From positions 1,798,001-1,862,000 of the forward strand of contig NZ_CP104381.1 of assembly GCF_030582395.1 (NCBI RefSeq): a DNA stretch of 64,000 bases. Reading direction: 5' to 3'. Under the pieces are notes generated by a model. The model made no database searches. It was not told where the DNA came from and was given only the letters and a program-made list of their open reading frames with translations. This document shows positions 18,215 to 27,637 of the stretch, in pieces (positions within the stretch are counted from its first letter, which is position 1; each line of letters starts with the position of its first letter). The translations under genes were made by a program, and so were the position numbers. The DNA comes from Ralstonia pickettii (GTDB taxonomy: Bacteria > Pseudomonadota > Gammaproteobacteria > Burkholderiales > Burkholderiaceae).

Positions 18215-18240
18215 CCGGCCTGTTGCAAAACCGGTACAAT
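18211..18240 (+). promoter_or_regulatory. Promoter of tRNA-Pro
   Basis: TTGACC (18211-18216) and TACAAT (18235-18240) are 18 bases apart. The tRNA begins 10 bases after the -10 box. The -35 box overlaps the stop of the TauE gene. Confidence 0.7.
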
Positions 18241-18249
18241 CGCGGTCTT

Positions 18250-18326
18250 CGGGGCGTAGCGTAGTCTGGTAACGCGTCCGGTTTGGGACCGGAAGACCGC
18301 GGGTTCAAATCCTGCCGCCCCGACCA
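18250..18326 (+). tRNA. tRNA-Pro (anticodon TGG)
   Basis: The acceptor arms CGGGGCG/CGCCCCG pair fully. The D arm, anticodon stem TCCGG around loop TTTGGGA (anticodon TGG), T arm with GTTCAAATC, discriminator A and encoded CCA are all present. Confidence 0.97.
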
Positions 18327-18343
18327 GCATTGAGCAGCAAACA

Positions 18344-18378
18344 AAACGGCTTACGTTTCCTACGTAAGCCGTTTTTGT
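18344..18378 (+). terminator. Terminator after tRNA-Pro
   Basis: ACGGCTTACGT pairs with ACGTAAGCCGT across a 4-6 base loop and is followed by TTTTTG. Confidence 0.85.
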
Positions 18379-18465
18379 TTTGGAGCGATGCGCTGCGGCT
18401 CAGGGTGTCATCTGCCGATGCTATAAAGGCAACATTCGCATCACGCAATGCTTCGCATCTTCACC

Positions 18466-18939
18466 ATGAACCTCATCCTGTGGCGCCACGCAGAAGCCGA
18501 AGACGTGGCAGCATCCTTGCGCATCCAGCGCAACACCGATCTGCAGCGAGAACTTACCAAGCGCGGCCACAAGCAGGCCGAGAAAATGGCCGATTGGCTG
18601 CGCCCCCGCCTGCCGGAAGGGACGCTCGTACTTGCCAGCCCCGCGGTGCGCACGCAGCAGACCGCACGCGCCCTCACCGAGCATTTCCAGACGCTGGCCG
18701 CACTTGCGCCCGGCGCCGACGTCAGCGCGATCCTCGATGCGCTGGACTGGCCGTCGAATACGAATCTGCTTCTGGTCGGTCACCAGCCGTGGCTCGGCCG
18801 CCTCGCGAGCCTGCTTATTGCGGGCACGGAGATGGACTGGAGCGTGAAGAAAGCCGGCGTGTGGTGGCTCTGCCGCCGTATGCGCGAAGACGAAGCGCAG
18901 ACAGTGCTGCGCGCGGTGATAAACCCCGATCTCGCATGA
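18466..18939 (+). CDS. sixA: Phosphohistidine phosphatase SixA
   Basis: A 157-residue histidine phosphatase with the RHG-type catalytic motif WRHAEAED at the N-terminus and the second histidine in LLVGHQPWLGRL. SixA dephosphorylates histidine phosphocarriers such as ArcB HPt or the nitrogen PTS. ATG at 18466 (MNLILWRHAE) puts the catalytic histidine at the family's usual position; a start at 18448 would add six residues. It sits at the edge of the phosphate block but no functional link is shown. Confidence 0.88.
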   Translation: MNLILWRHAEAEDVAASLRIQRNTDLQRELTKRGHKQAEKMADWLRPRLPEGTLVLASPAVRTQQTARALTEHFQTLAALAPGADVSAILDALDWPSNTNLLLVGHQPWLGRLASLLIAGTEMDWSVKKAGVWWLCRRMREDEAQTVLRAVINPDLA

Positions 18940-18991
18940 CACTTCGCCCTGGTCACAGTATCGACACGCAAAATTCACGCAACGGTCACGA

Positions 18992-19036
18992 TTGACACGC
19001 TTTTGTCGCGGATCTGTCATGCAGCGTCTCTAGAAT
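18992..19036 (+). promoter_or_regulatory. Pho box promoter of olsB
   Basis: Three half-sites recur every 11 bases: TTGACAC (18992), TTGTCGC (19003) and a perfect CTGTCAT (19014-19020), each separated by 4 bases. TAGAAT at 19031-19036 lies 10 bases after the last half-site, the usual spacing of a PhoB-activated promoter without a -35 box. Confidence 0.75.
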
Positions 19037-19067
19037 CGCCCCGAAATTCACCCTTGGGGATGCACGA

Positions 19068-19901
19068 ATGCGAGACCTGCCGACGCCCACCCAGCCGTTG
19101 ATCGACGCACTGCCGAGCCTGAATCTGGGCAACGCTCGGAGGGGCCTTCCTCGCTCACCCGAAGCTGTTCCGGCGCGTGACAAGCCTGTTCTGGCCGTTT
19201 CGTGGGCGCGCCATCAGGATGAAGTAACCGAAGCACAGCGCCTGCGCTACAAGGTGTTTGCCGAGGAAATGGGCGCCCGCCTGCCCTCGGCCCACACCGA
19301 ACTGGACGTCGACATGTTCGACGCCGTGTGCGACCACCTGATCGTGCGTGACCAGAAGACGCTGCGCGTGGTCGGCACCTATCGCGTGCTGCGTCCGGAC
19401 GCCGCCAAGCAGATCGGCTGCCTGTATTCCGAATCCGAATTCGACCTTGTGCGTCTGGCGCACCTGCGCCCGAAGATGGTGGAGCTGGGCCGTTCCTGCG
19501 TGCACCGCGACTACCGTTCGGGTAGCGTCATCATGGCGCTGTGGGCCGGTCTGGGCGAATACATGCAACGCCACGGTTTCGAATCGATGCTGGGCTGCGC
19601 AAGCGTGTCGATGGGTGATGGTGGTCACTTTGCTGCAAGCCTGTATCGCAGCTTCGTCGACGACGGCTCGCTCGCACCGATCGAGTACCACGCCTTCCCG
19701 CGCGTGGCACTCCCGGTGGACGAACTGAACCAGGACCTCGAAGTCGAGCCGCCTGCGCTCGTGAAGGGTTATCTGCGCCTGGGCGCACGCATCTGCGGCG
19801 CACCGGCCTGGGACCCTGACTTCAACGTCGCCGACTTCCTCACGCTGCTGCGTCTGTCCGACATCAACCCGCGCTACGCACGTCACTTCCTGCGCGGCTG
19901 A
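19068..19901 (+). CDS. olsB: Ornithine lipid N-acyltransferase OlsB
   Basis: A 277-residue GNAT-type acyltransferase of the hemolysin/OlsB group. Motifs include RLRYKVFAEEMGA, DHLIVRD, VGTYRVLRP, ELGRSCVHRDYR and GCASVSMGDGGH. OlsB transfers a 3-hydroxyacyl chain from ACP to ornithine, making lyso-ornithine lipid that partly replaces phospholipids when phosphate is short. A Pho box promoter directly upstream and the adjacent ppx/ppk/pst genes agree with this role. No OlsA-type second acyltransferase lies next to it. A GGGGAT ribosome site precedes the ATG. Confidence 0.85.
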   Translation: MRDLPTPTQPLIDALPSLNLGNARRGLPRSPEAVPARDKPVLAVSWARHQDEVTEAQRLRYKVFAEEMGARLPSAHTELDVDMFDAVCDHLIVRDQKTLRVVGTYRVLRPDAAKQIGCLYSESEFDLVRLAHLRPKMVELGRSCVHRDYRSGSVIMALWAGLGEYMQRHGFESMLGCASVSMGDGGHFAASLYRSFVDDGSLAPIEYHAFPRVALPVDELNQDLEVEPPALVKGYLRLGARICGAPAWDPDFNVADFLTLLRLSDINPRYARHFLRG

Positions 19902-19928
19902 TATCGCTCCGAACACCTTCACGCAAAA

Positions 19929-19960
19929 CAAAACGGCCCGGGTCACTCCGGGCCGTTTTG
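19929..19960. terminator. Bidirectional terminator between olsB and ppx
   Basis: AAAACGGCCCGG pairs with CCGGGCCGTTTT around a 6-base loop, with A and T runs on both sides, serving two convergent genes. Confidence 0.9.
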
Positions 19961-19981
19961 CTTGGATTGCGGCAAGGCAAC

Positions 19982-21520
19982 TTACACGTACACCACCTTG
20001 TAGCGGCGGCCGATACGCTGCCACTCATCGGCTTCCTTCATCAGGCTGTATTCGACCAACGGGTTCTGCTCGATCCAGCTTTTCGGCAGCTCGACCTCGA
20101 AACCACCTTCGTTGAGTTCGCCTTCGCTGTGGCGCACGCGCAAGCCCGGCAACTGGATCGCTCCGCGCCTGCGGCACAGCACAAATGCCAGACGCAGGCT
20201 GAACAGCATCCGCCAATCCAGGAACTTGCCGCCGCCCGAGAGCTTGCCGAGCTTGCCGGCATGGCCCAGCAGCAGCGTCGCAAGGCGTGCCTGGTCGGTC
20301 TTGGAGAACCCCGGCATGTCAGCGTGGCTGGCGATGTACGCCGAGTGCTTGTGGTAGCCGCTGTGCGAGATGCTCATGCCGATCTCGTGCAGGTTGGCCG
20401 CCCACCCCAGCAGCGCGAGATTGTCTTCTCGGCGCTCATCGGGCGGATCAGGAAACTGCGACAGCAGCGCGGTCGCCGCATCGCGAACGCGGCTCGCCTG
20501 CGCTCGATCGACGTTGTAGCGGCGCATGAACTGCTCGATCGTCACCGTGCGCATGTCTTCGTGGTGCGTACGACCGAGCAGGTCGTACAGCACGCCCAGG
20601 CGCAAGGCGCCATCGGTCACGTCCATGCGGTCGACGTCGAGTTCCGCAAACACGCCGAGCATGATCGACAGCCCGCCCGGCAGCACCGGAATGCGGTCGG
20701 ACTTCAGACCGTTGAGCTTCAGACGATTGGTGTTCTCGGATTTGACGAGCGCGCGTTTCAGGCGCTCCAGCCCTTCTCGCGTGATCCCGTGTTCGTTGCT
20801 CTTGTCGTTGAAGCCGTTCAGCTCGATCAGCTCGGCCAGCGCACGCGCCGTACCGGATGAGCCAACGGCCTGGGTCCAGCCGGCAGTGCGGTACTGCTGC
20901 ACGAGCACCTGGATCTCGCGACGTGCAGCCAGCTCAGCCTGCTTCATCGCGTATTCATCGACATTCCCGTTTGGAAAGAAATGCCGGCTGTGCGAAACGC
21001 AACCAATATAGAGTGACTCCATCAGCTTGGGCTTGTAGCCATTGCCGATGATGAACTCCGTGGATCCGCCGCCGATGTCGACGACCAGACGGTTGCCCTG
21101 GCACGCCGGTGCGTCATGCGATGCACCGAGATAGATCAGCCGTGCCTCTTCGCGGCCCGCGATCACCTCGATGGGAAACCCGAGCGCGGCTTCCGCCTCG
21201 ATCAGGAATTCCTGCGCATTCTTGGCCACGCGCAAGGTGTTGGTAGCCACGGCACGCACATGTTCGGGGGCAAAATCACGCAAGCGATCGCCAAAGCGGC
21301 GCAACGCATCCACGCCGCGCCGGCGCGCGGGCTGATCTAGGTATTTATCTTGCGTAAGCCCAGCGGCCAAACGGACCGGTTCGCGCAGCGCATCGACCTG
21401 GAAGATCTGGGTACTGCTGGCGCCATTGGCACCGAGGGTCTCATCGACGCGGCCGATCATCAGCCGGAAGCTGTTGGAGCCCATGTCGACAGCAGCCAGC
21501 AGACGGGGGGTGGGACTCAT
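19982..21520 (-). CDS. ppx: Exopolyphosphatase
   Basis: A 512-residue Ppx/GppA protein with the ASKHA nucleotide-fold motifs AAVDMGSNSFRLMIGR at the N-terminus and VVDIGGGSTEFIIG near residue 150, plus a C-terminal HD-like domain (about 310-510). It releases phosphate from polyphosphate chains. It is divergent from ppk, with 169 bases between, and convergent with olsB. The opposing activities of Ppx and Ppk side by side suggest coordinated control in phosphate stress. Confidence 0.95.
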   Translation of the reverse strand: MSPTPRLLAAVDMGSNSFRLMIGRVDETLGANGASSTQIFQVDALREPVRLAAGLTQDKYLDQPARRRGVDALRRFGDRLRDFAPEHVRAVATNTLRVAKNAQEFLIEAEAALGFPIEVIAGREEARLIYLGASHDAPACQGNRLVVDIGGGSTEFIIGNGYKPKLMESLYIGCVSHSRHFFPNGNVDEYAMKQAELAARREIQVLVQQYRTAGWTQAVGSSGTARALAELIELNGFNDKSNEHGITREGLERLKRALVKSENTNRLKLNGLKSDRIPVLPGGLSIMLGVFAELDVDRMDVTDGALRLGVLYDLLGRTHHEDMRTVTIEQFMRRYNVDRAQASRVRDAATALLSQFPDPPDERREDNLALLGWAANLHEIGMSISHSGYHKHSAYIASHADMPGFSKTDQARLATLLLGHAGKLGKLSGGGKFLDWRMLFSLRLAFVLCRRRGAIQLPGLRVRHSEGELNEGGFEVELPKSWIEQNPLVEYSLMKEADEWQRIGRRYKVVYV

Positions 21521-21626
21521 GAATGAAAACGGGTAGGAGCAGGATCAGGGGCGCGGGGGTATTGTCGTTCGAAACAATGCGCAACAAAATATGTCTTTAT
21601 TGTGTCCCGAACGTGACAAATTCAGT

Positions 21627-21644
21627 GTGTCACAAATTTGACAC
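21627..21644 (+). promoter_or_regulatory. Possible Pho box upstream of ppk
   Basis: GTGTCAC-AAAT-TTGACAC has the 7-4-7 layout of a Pho box, with an imperfect second half. The same bases also form a dyad (TGTCA and TGACA arms). No convincing -10 lies 10 bases downstream, so the call is weaker than at olsB or pstS. Confidence 0.4.
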
Positions 21645-21689
21645 CCAACTATGAAAAAGTGGCCGGATCGTCATCCGTCTGAACACAAC

Positions 21690-23861
21690 ATGTCGACATT
21701 GCCCGCGGGCGATCTGCTCAATCGCGAACTGGGCATCCTGGAATTCAACGCCCGTGTGCTCGCCCAGGCCGCTGACCCGGGTGTGCCGCTGATGGAGCGG
21801 CTGAAATTCATCTGCATCGTGTCGAGCAATCTCGATGAGTTCTTTGAGATCCGCATTGCCGGATTGAAGGAGCAGATGCGCGACAACCCTTCGTCGGTCA
21901 CGCCCGACGGGCTGTCGGTGCAGCAGGCATTTGGCGTGGTCTCTGAGCGGGTGCGGCAGCTGGTCGCGCAACAGTATGCCATGTTGCAGGACGAGATCCT
22001 GCCCCTGCTGGAGAAGGAAGGGGTCTTCTTCCACATGACGACCAACTGGAATGAAGCCCAGCGCGCCTGGTGCCGCAGCTTTTTCCAACGCGAACTGGTG
22101 CCCATCCTGACGCCGATGGCGCTGGACCCGGCGCACCCCTTCCCACGCGTGCTCAACAAGAGCCTCAACTTCATCATCGAGCTATCGGGCAAGGATGCGT
22201 TCGGCCGTGAGGCTGAGCTGGCGATCGTGCAGGCGCCGCGCGCCCTGCCCCGGCTCGTGCAGATGCCGCCGGAGCTTTCGGGATACCAGTATGGTTTCGT
22301 GCTGCTGTCGTCGTTCATGCAGGGCTTTGTGCATGAACTGTTTCCACAGATCGACGTTCACGGCTGCTATCAATTCCGCGTGACGCGCAATTCCGACCTG
22401 TTCGTGTCGGAAGATGAAATCACGGACTTGCGCGAAGCGCTGCAGGGCGAGCTGTCCACGCGCCATTTTGGCGATGCGGTGCGTCTCGAAATCGCGCACG
22501 ACACGTCGCCGGCATTGGTGGTGCGGCTACTGCAGGAATTCGGCCTGACGGAAGCGGACTGCTACCGCGTCAAGGGACCGGTGAACCTTGTGCGGCTGCT
22601 GCAGGTGCCTGACATGGTCGACAAGCCGGTGCTGAAATACCCGCCCCACGTGCCGGCAACGGTCAGACAGGTCGCCAACAGCTCGAACGTGTTCGACGCC
22701 ATCCGCCAGGGCGACATCCTGCTGCACCATCCGTACGAGAGCTTTACGCCCGTGCTGGAGCTGCTGCAGCAAGCTGCGCGTGACCCCGACGTGGTTGCCA
22801 TCAAGCAGACGGTCTACCGCACCGGCAACGAATCCACGGTGATGGAAGCGCTCATCAAGGCGGCACGCAACGGCAAGGAGGTGACCGTTGTCGTCGAACT
22901 GCTCGCGCGCTTTGACGAAGAGACGAACATCAACTGGGCAGATCAGCTGGAATCGGCCGGCGCGCACGTCGTGTATGGCGTGGTTGGCCACAAGTGCCAC
23001 GCAAAGATGCTGCTGGTGGTTCGCCGCGAGGTGTCCGGCAAAGGCAAGGCGGTCAGGCTGCGCCGCTACGCGCACCTCGGCACGGGCAACTACCATCCCA
23101 AGACTGCGCGCCTCTACACCGACTTCGGCCTCATGACGGCCAACGAGCAGATCTGCGAAGACGTCCACCACGTGTTCCAACTACTGACGGGCACGGGCGC
23201 GCAGGTCAAGTTGCATCATCTGTGGCACTCGCCATTTACGATGCACGACAACCTGATCGAGCACATCCGCGCCGAGGCACGCGCCGCTCGTGCGGGCAAA
23301 CGTGCGCGCATCATCGGCAAGATGAATGCGCTGCTGGAGCCGACCATCATCGACGAGTTGTACAAGGCGTCGCGCGCGGGCGTGAAAGTCGACCTGATTG
23401 TGCGCGGTGTCTGTGCGCTCAAGCCGGGCGTGCCGGGCCTGTCGGAAAACATCAGCGTGCGCTCCATCGTCGGGCGCTTCCTGGAGCATCACCGCGTCTA
23501 CTACTTCCACGCCGGCGGCGAGGAAGTCGTCTATCTTTCCAGCGCCGACTGGATGGACCGCAACCTCTTCCGTCGCGTGGAAGTGGCCTTCCCCGTGCTT
23601 GATCGCAAGCTCAAGGCGCGCGTCATCAAGGAAAGCCTCCAGGTGCATCTGCGCGACAATGCGTCGGCGTGGGTCATGCAGCAGGATGGCCGTTACGTGC
23701 AGCGCCAGACGCGCGGCAAGCATGTGCGCGTGAGCCAGTTGGAACTGCTGAACCATTTCTCGCCGCAGGCCGCTGCTGCAGCGGAAACGGCGGCCGCAGT
23801 GGCAGCGGCAACAGCCGCGGAACCGACGGTGCGCGCTCCAGTGGAGATCTCCGCAGGCTGA
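21690..23861 (+). CDS. ppk1: Polyphosphate kinase
   Basis: A 723-residue Ppk1. The N-terminus has LNRELGILEFNARVL; the core has the catalytic histidine region GHKCHAKMLLVVRRE, HLGTGNYHPKTARLYTDFGL and the second PLD-like half KMNALLEPTIIDELYKAS. It makes polyphosphate from ATP reversibly. ATG at 21690 (MSTLPAGDLL) is chosen because Ppk1 proteins start just before this motif, and because the candidate Pho box would be too close to the earlier ATG at 21651. The C-terminal tail is a run of Ala and Glu beyond the usual end. Confidence 0.95.
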   Translation: MSTLPAGDLLNRELGILEFNARVLAQAADPGVPLMERLKFICIVSSNLDEFFEIRIAGLKEQMRDNPSSVTPDGLSVQQAFGVVSERVRQLVAQQYAMLQDEILPLLEKEGVFFHMTTNWNEAQRAWCRSFFQRELVPILTPMALDPAHPFPRVLNKSLNFIIELSGKDAFGREAELAIVQAPRALPRLVQMPPELSGYQYGFVLLSSFMQGFVHELFPQIDVHGCYQFRVTRNSDLFVSEDEITDLREALQGELSTRHFGDAVRLEIAHDTSPALVVRLLQEFGLTEADCYRVKGPVNLVRLLQVPDMVDKPVLKYPPHVPATVRQVANSSNVFDAIRQGDILLHHPYESFTPVLELLQQAARDPDVVAIKQTVYRTGNESTVMEALIKAARNGKEVTVVVELLARFDEETNINWADQLESAGAHVVYGVVGHKCHAKMLLVVRREVSGKGKAVRLRRYAHLGTGNYHPKTARLYTDFGLMTANEQICEDVHHVFQLLTGTGAQVKLHHLWHSPFTMHDNLIEHIRAEARAARAGKRARIIGKMNALLEPTIIDELYKASRAGVKVDLIVRGVCALKPGVPGLSENISVRSIVGRFLEHHRVYYFHAGGEEVVYLSSADWMDRNLFRRVEVAFPVLDRKLKARVIKESLQVHLRDNASAWVMQQDGRYVQRQTRGKHVRVSQLELLNHFSPQAAAAAETAAAVAAATAAEPTVRAPVEISAG

Positions 23862-23882
23862 TTCTCGGGCTTGCTTGCAAAC

Positions 23883-23914
23883 AAAAAACGCACGCTCGAC
23901 AGCGTGCGTTTTTT
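23883..23914. terminator. Bidirectional terminator between ppk and phoR
   Basis: ACGCACGCT pairs with AGCGTGCGT around a CGAC loop, with six A before and six T after. Confidence 0.92.
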
Positions 23915-23939
23915 ATTGGCGCCGCGGCACATCCCGCGA

Positions 23940-25268
23940 TCAGGCGACGCGCTCGTCCGTCACGGTGGCGCTGCGCACGACGGTGCGGTCCGGCGGGAAG
24001 ACGGCGCGGAAGGTGCTGCCCTTACCGTGCTCGCTCGTCACCTGCAGCTCCCCTCCGTGGCGCGACAGCACGTGCTTCACAATGGCCAAGCCCAGCCCGG
24101 TGCCGCCGGTATCGCGCGAACGGCTGCGGTCAACACGATAGAAACGCTCGGTCAGACGCGGAATATGCTCGGGCGCAATGCCGATCCCCGTGTCGGTGAC
24201 GGAGTAGACAGCGTGCCCGTCGCGTACACCCCAATCGAGTCGGATACTGCCGCCATCCGGCGTGTAGCGAACGGCGTTGGACGCTAGGTTGCTGAATGCG
24301 GACAGCAACTCAAGCTCGGCGCCGCACACACTCACGGCCGGGTCGCACGTCATGGTGACCGTGTGTCGGCCCGCAGACAGCGCTTCGATGTCGTGCTGGA
24401 GCTGCAGCATCATGCGCTGCATCGGCACCGGCGCCACCGACGGCGGCTCGGAGTTGCCTTCCAGCGTGGCCAGCGCCAACAAGTCTTCCACCAGATGCTG
24501 CATCCGCATGGCCTGCGTATGCATCATGTCCAGATAGCGTCGCTTGTCTTCTTCCGGCAGCGGTATGTCGCGCACCGTCTCCAGAAATCCCGAGAGCACG
24601 GTCAGCGGCGTCTTCAGTTCGTGCGAGACGTTGGCCACGAAATCGCGGCGCATCGCTTCGGTGTTCTCCAGCTTGGTGATGTCCTGCGACACCAGCAGCT
24701 TGCGGTCTTCGCCGTACGGCAAGATTTGGGCAGAGACGATGCTTTGCTTGTGCGGGCCCACGTCATGCATGGTGAGCGGCTCCTCGAACTCGCCGCGCGC
24801 CAGGTAGCGCACGAACTCCGGTCGGCGGATCAGGTGGGTAATGCGTTGGCGCAAGTCACGCTTGGCAGAGAGCCCGAAGTGCTCTTCAGCTACTGCGTTG
24901 CACCATTCGATCTGGTCTTCACCATCAAGCATCAGCACGCCGTTGGGCGATGCCTGAATGGCCTGAATGAAGCGGCTGTGCTGTTGCTCGACCTGCAACA
25001 CCTGCGTGCGCCAGCCCTTCATCAACCGGTGCAGGCGATAGTAGACCTCGCCCCACAGGCCAAGCGCGCTCGGAATCTCGCCATAGGCCGGCGAGTCCAG
25101 CACACGCCACAGGCGCTGGATCTGGTAGATGTAATAGAGGAGCATCGCCAACAGCATTGCGCTGAGCACGGCCAGCGCAACGACATGATTGACGAAGAGA
25201 TACAAGCATGCCGTGACGATGCCCATGAGGGCGGCAAAGACGGCAAAGCGGGTCCAGAAGACGTTCAT
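23940..25268 (-). CDS. phoR: Phosphate regulon sensor histidine kinase PhoR
   Basis: A 442-residue kinase: two adjacent membrane helices (about 8-28 and 29-48) with almost no periplasmic loop, a PAS domain (about 95-200), the HisKA box with H216 (FVANVSHELKTPL) and an ATPase domain with N (NLASNAVRYTP), DTGIGI and GGTGLGLAIVKH. The missing periplasmic domain is typical of PhoR, which reads phosphate status through PstB/PhoU. It is the last gene of the pst-pho series, 86 bases after phoB. Confidence 0.95.
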   Translation of the reverse strand: MNVFWTRFAVFAALMGIVTACLYLFVNHVVALAVLSAMLLAMLLYYIYQIQRLWRVLDSPAYGEIPSALGLWGEVYYRLHRLMKGWRTQVLQVEQQHSRFIQAIQASPNGVLMLDGEDQIEWCNAVAEEHFGLSAKRDLRQRITHLIRRPEFVRYLARGEFEEPLTMHDVGPHKQSIVSAQILPYGEDRKLLVSQDITKLENTEAMRRDFVANVSHELKTPLTVLSGFLETVRDIPLPEEDKRRYLDMMHTQAMRMQHLVEDLLALATLEGNSEPPSVAPVPMQRMMLQLQHDIEALSAGRHTVTMTCDPAVSVCGAELELLSAFSNLASNAVRYTPDGGSIRLDWGVRDGHAVYSVTDTGIGIAPEHIPRLTERFYRVDRSRSRDTGGTGLGLAIVKHVLSRHGGELQVTSEHGKGSTFRAVFPPDRTVVRSATVTDERVA

Positions 25269-25354
25269 GAAGGCATTCTAAGCGCTGGACCGCGACGGGC
25301 GTGTGAACGCGCGATTGAAAAAAACCTCTCTCGCGCGTTCGTCTGACAGATGCG

Positions 25355-26068
25355 TTATTGCCCCGGATTGCGCGCCAGGCGATACCCGCTGCCGCGCACG
25401 GTTTCGATCATGTTGCTGTAGCCGCCAGGAGCGAGCGCTGCACGCAGGCGTTTGATGTGGACGTCCACCGTACGCTCTTCCACGAACACGTGGTCGCCCC
25501 ACACCTGATCGAGCAACTGCGAGCGGCTGTGCACGCGCTCCGGATGCGTCATCAGGAAATGCAGCAGGCGGAACTCCGTCGGGCCAAGGTCCAGCTTGAT
25601 CGGGTTTTCGGCCTCGACGTTCGTGGCCGTCACGCGGTGCGTGGCCGGGTCGAGCTTCAGGCCGTTAATCGCCACCACGTCGTCGGTCAGCTGGGGCGCG
25701 CGGCGGCGCAGCACGGCCTTGATCCGGGCCAGCAATTCCTTCGGCGAGAACGGCTTGGTGACGTAGTCGTCCGCACCGCTGTCCAGGCCCATGATCTTGT
25801 CCTGCTCTTCGCTTCGGGCCGTCAGCATGATGATCGGGATCTGGCGCGTGCGCTCATTGGCGCGCAGCTCCTTGGCGAACATCACCCCCGATTTGCCCGG
25901 CAGCATCCAATCGAGCAGAACGAGGTCGGGCAATACGTCGCTCATCAGCGACAGCGCCTGCTCGGCGTTGTACGCGCGGATCGGGTAGTGCCCTGCGTGC
26001 TGCAGGTTGACGGCGATCAGCTCGGCGATCGCCGGTTCGTCTTCTACGACGAGAATACTGCTCGGCAT
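25355..26068 (-). CDS. phoB: Phosphate regulon response regulator PhoB
   Basis: A 237-residue OmpR/PhoB-type regulator. The receiver has the acidic pair (VVEDEP), phospho-acceptor D53 (LLDWMLPG), T and K (VTKPFSPKELLARI). The C-terminal winged helix contains LLDQVWGDHVFVEERTVDVHIKRLR. ATG at 26068 is chosen since GGAG lies 8 bases before it but only 2 before the GTG at 26074. It should bind the Pho boxes noted at pstS and olsB. Confidence 0.96.
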   Translation of the reverse strand: MPSSILVVEDEPAIAELIAVNLQHAGHYPIRAYNAEQALSLMSDVLPDLVLLDWMLPGKSGVMFAKELRANERTRQIPIIMLTARSEEQDKIMGLDSGADDYVTKPFSPKELLARIKAVLRRRAPQLTDDVVAINGLKLDPATHRVTATNVEAENPIKLDLGPTEFRLLHFLMTHPERVHSRSQLLDQVWGDHVFVEERTVDVHIKRLRAALAPGGYSNMIETVRGSGYRLARNPGQ

Positions 26069-26091
26069 GCTCACGTCTCCAGTCCCGCCTT

Positions 26092-26805
26092 TTATTCGCC
26101 CTCGCCCAGGATCTCGCGTTCCAGCGTCTCGCGTGAAGCGTGCCGGACGTCGGTGCCCTTGACGATGTAGATAATAAATTCGGCGATGTTCTTGGCATGA
26201 TCGCCGATACGCTCAATGGCCTTGGCAATGAACAGCAAATCCAGCGCCACCGAAATCGTGCGCGGGTTCTCCATCATGTACGTGATGAGTTCGCGCATGA
26301 AGCCACGGAATTCTTCATCGATGGCCTTGTCTTCCTGCAGGATCGACACGGCGGCAGCGGTGTCCAGGCGCGCGAAGGCGTCCAGCGCGTGGCGCAGGAT
26401 GGTTGCGGCCATCTCGCCCGAGCGCTCCACACCGGCGTAGTTCAGCGCATGTGCCGACGGATCCTGCATGATGCGCTTGGTGCGCTTGGCGATCTTCTCT
26501 GCTTCATCGCCGGCACGCTCGAGGTTCGTGATGGTCTTGGAAATCGCCATCACCAAGCGCAGGTCGCGGGCGGTCGGCTGGCGGCGCGCAATGATGTTGT
26601 TGCAGTCGCCGTCGATCTCGATCTCCAGCGCATTGATCTCCAGTTCCACGGCCAGGACCTGATCGCACATGGCGGGGTCGAAGTTGGCCAGCGCACGCAT
26701 GGCGCGTGCGATCTGCGCTTCCACCAGGCCGCCCATCTGCAGCACCTTGGTGCTGATGGAGGTCAGGTCGGTGTCAAACTGCGATGACAGATGCTTTTCA
26801 GACAT
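26092..26805 (-). CDS. phoU: Phosphate signalling protein PhoU
   Basis: A 237-residue all-helical protein with two PhoU repeats. Each has the metal-binding E/D pattern (TNLERAGDEAEKIAKR and AIERIGDHAKNIAEF). PhoU couples the Pst transporter to PhoR and silences the regulon when phosphate is plentiful. It lies between pstB (40 bases) and phoB (23 bases) with a strong AAGGAG site before its ATG. Confidence 0.96.
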   Translation of the reverse strand: MSEKHLSSQFDTDLTSISTKVLQMGGLVEAQIARAMRALANFDPAMCDQVLAVELEINALEIEIDGDCNNIIARRQPTARDLRLVMAISKTITNLERAGDEAEKIAKRTKRIMQDPSAHALNYAGVERSGEMAATILRHALDAFARLDTAAAVSILQEDKAIDEEFRGFMRELITYMMENPRTISVALDLLFIAKAIERIGDHAKNIAEFIIYIVKGTDVRHASRETLEREILGEGE

Positions 26806-26845
26806 CGGTTTCTCCTTGTCGCTTCAGCTTCAGCGTTGTTGCAGG

Positions 26846-27637
26846 TCAGCCGAAGCGGCCGGTGATGTAGTCTTCCGTTTCCTTGCGCTGCGGCTTGATG
26901 AAGATCTTTTCGGTATCGCCGAACTCGATCAGTTCGCCCAGGTACATGTACGCCGTGTAGTCGGAGCAACGCGCCGCTTGCTGCATGTTATGCGTGACGA
27001 TGACGACCGTGTAGTCGTCCTTCAGTTCGGCGATCAGTTCTTCGATCTTGCCGGTGGAAATCGGGTCGAGCGCGGAGCACGGCTCATCCAGCAGCAGCAC
27101 TTCCGGGCGGATGGCAATGCCGCGCGCGATACACAGACGCTGCTGCTGACCGCCCGACAGGCCGTAGCCCGACTGGTTGAGCTTGTCCTTCACTTCGTTC
27201 CACAGCGCGGCCTTGGTCAGTGCCCATTCCACGCGGTCGTCCATCTCGGAGCGCGACAGGCGCTCGAACAGTTTCACACCGAACGCGATGTTGTCGTAGA
27301 TCGACATCGGGAACGGCGTCGGCTTCTGGAACACCATGCCGACCTTGGCACGCAGCAGCGCAATGTCCATGCGCGAGGTCAGCAGGTTTTCGCCGTCCAT
27401 GTTGATCTGGCCTTCGGCACGCTGCTCCGGATACAGGGCGTACATCTTGTTGAACGTACGCAGCAGCGTCGACTTGCCGCAGCCCGACGGGCCGATAAAC
27501 GCAGTCACCTGCTTTTCGGGAATCTGCAGCGAGATGTTCTTCAGCGCGTGGAACTTGCCGTAGTAGAAGTTCAGGTCGCGAACATCGATCTTCGGGCTTT
27601 GGGTGCGCACTTCGAGGGACGTAGCGGTCATGGTCAT
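26846..27637 (-). CDS. pstB: Phosphate ABC transporter ATP-binding protein PstB
   Basis: The 263-residue ABC ATPase has Walker A at residues 49-57 (GPSGCGKST), the signature LSGGQ at 160-164 and Walker B LLLDEP at 181-186. The family motif NKMYALYP is present. It powers phosphate import through PstA/PstC. The start ATG at 27637 overlaps the pstA stop by four bases (ATGA), so translation is coupled; an open frame extends upstream inside pstA but is only a shadow. Confidence 0.96.
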   Translation of the reverse strand: MTMTATSLEVRTQSPKIDVRDLNFYYGKFHALKNISLQIPEKQVTAFIGPSGCGKSTLLRTFNKMYALYPEQRAEGQINMDGENLLTSRMDIALLRAKVGMVFQKPTPFPMSIYDNIAFGVKLFERLSRSEMDDRVEWALTKAALWNEVKDKLNQSGYGLSGGQQQRLCIARGIAIRPEVLLLDEPCSALDPISTGKIEELIAELKDDYTVVIVTHNMQQAARCSDYTAYMYLGELIEFGDTEKIFIKPQRKETEDYITGRFG

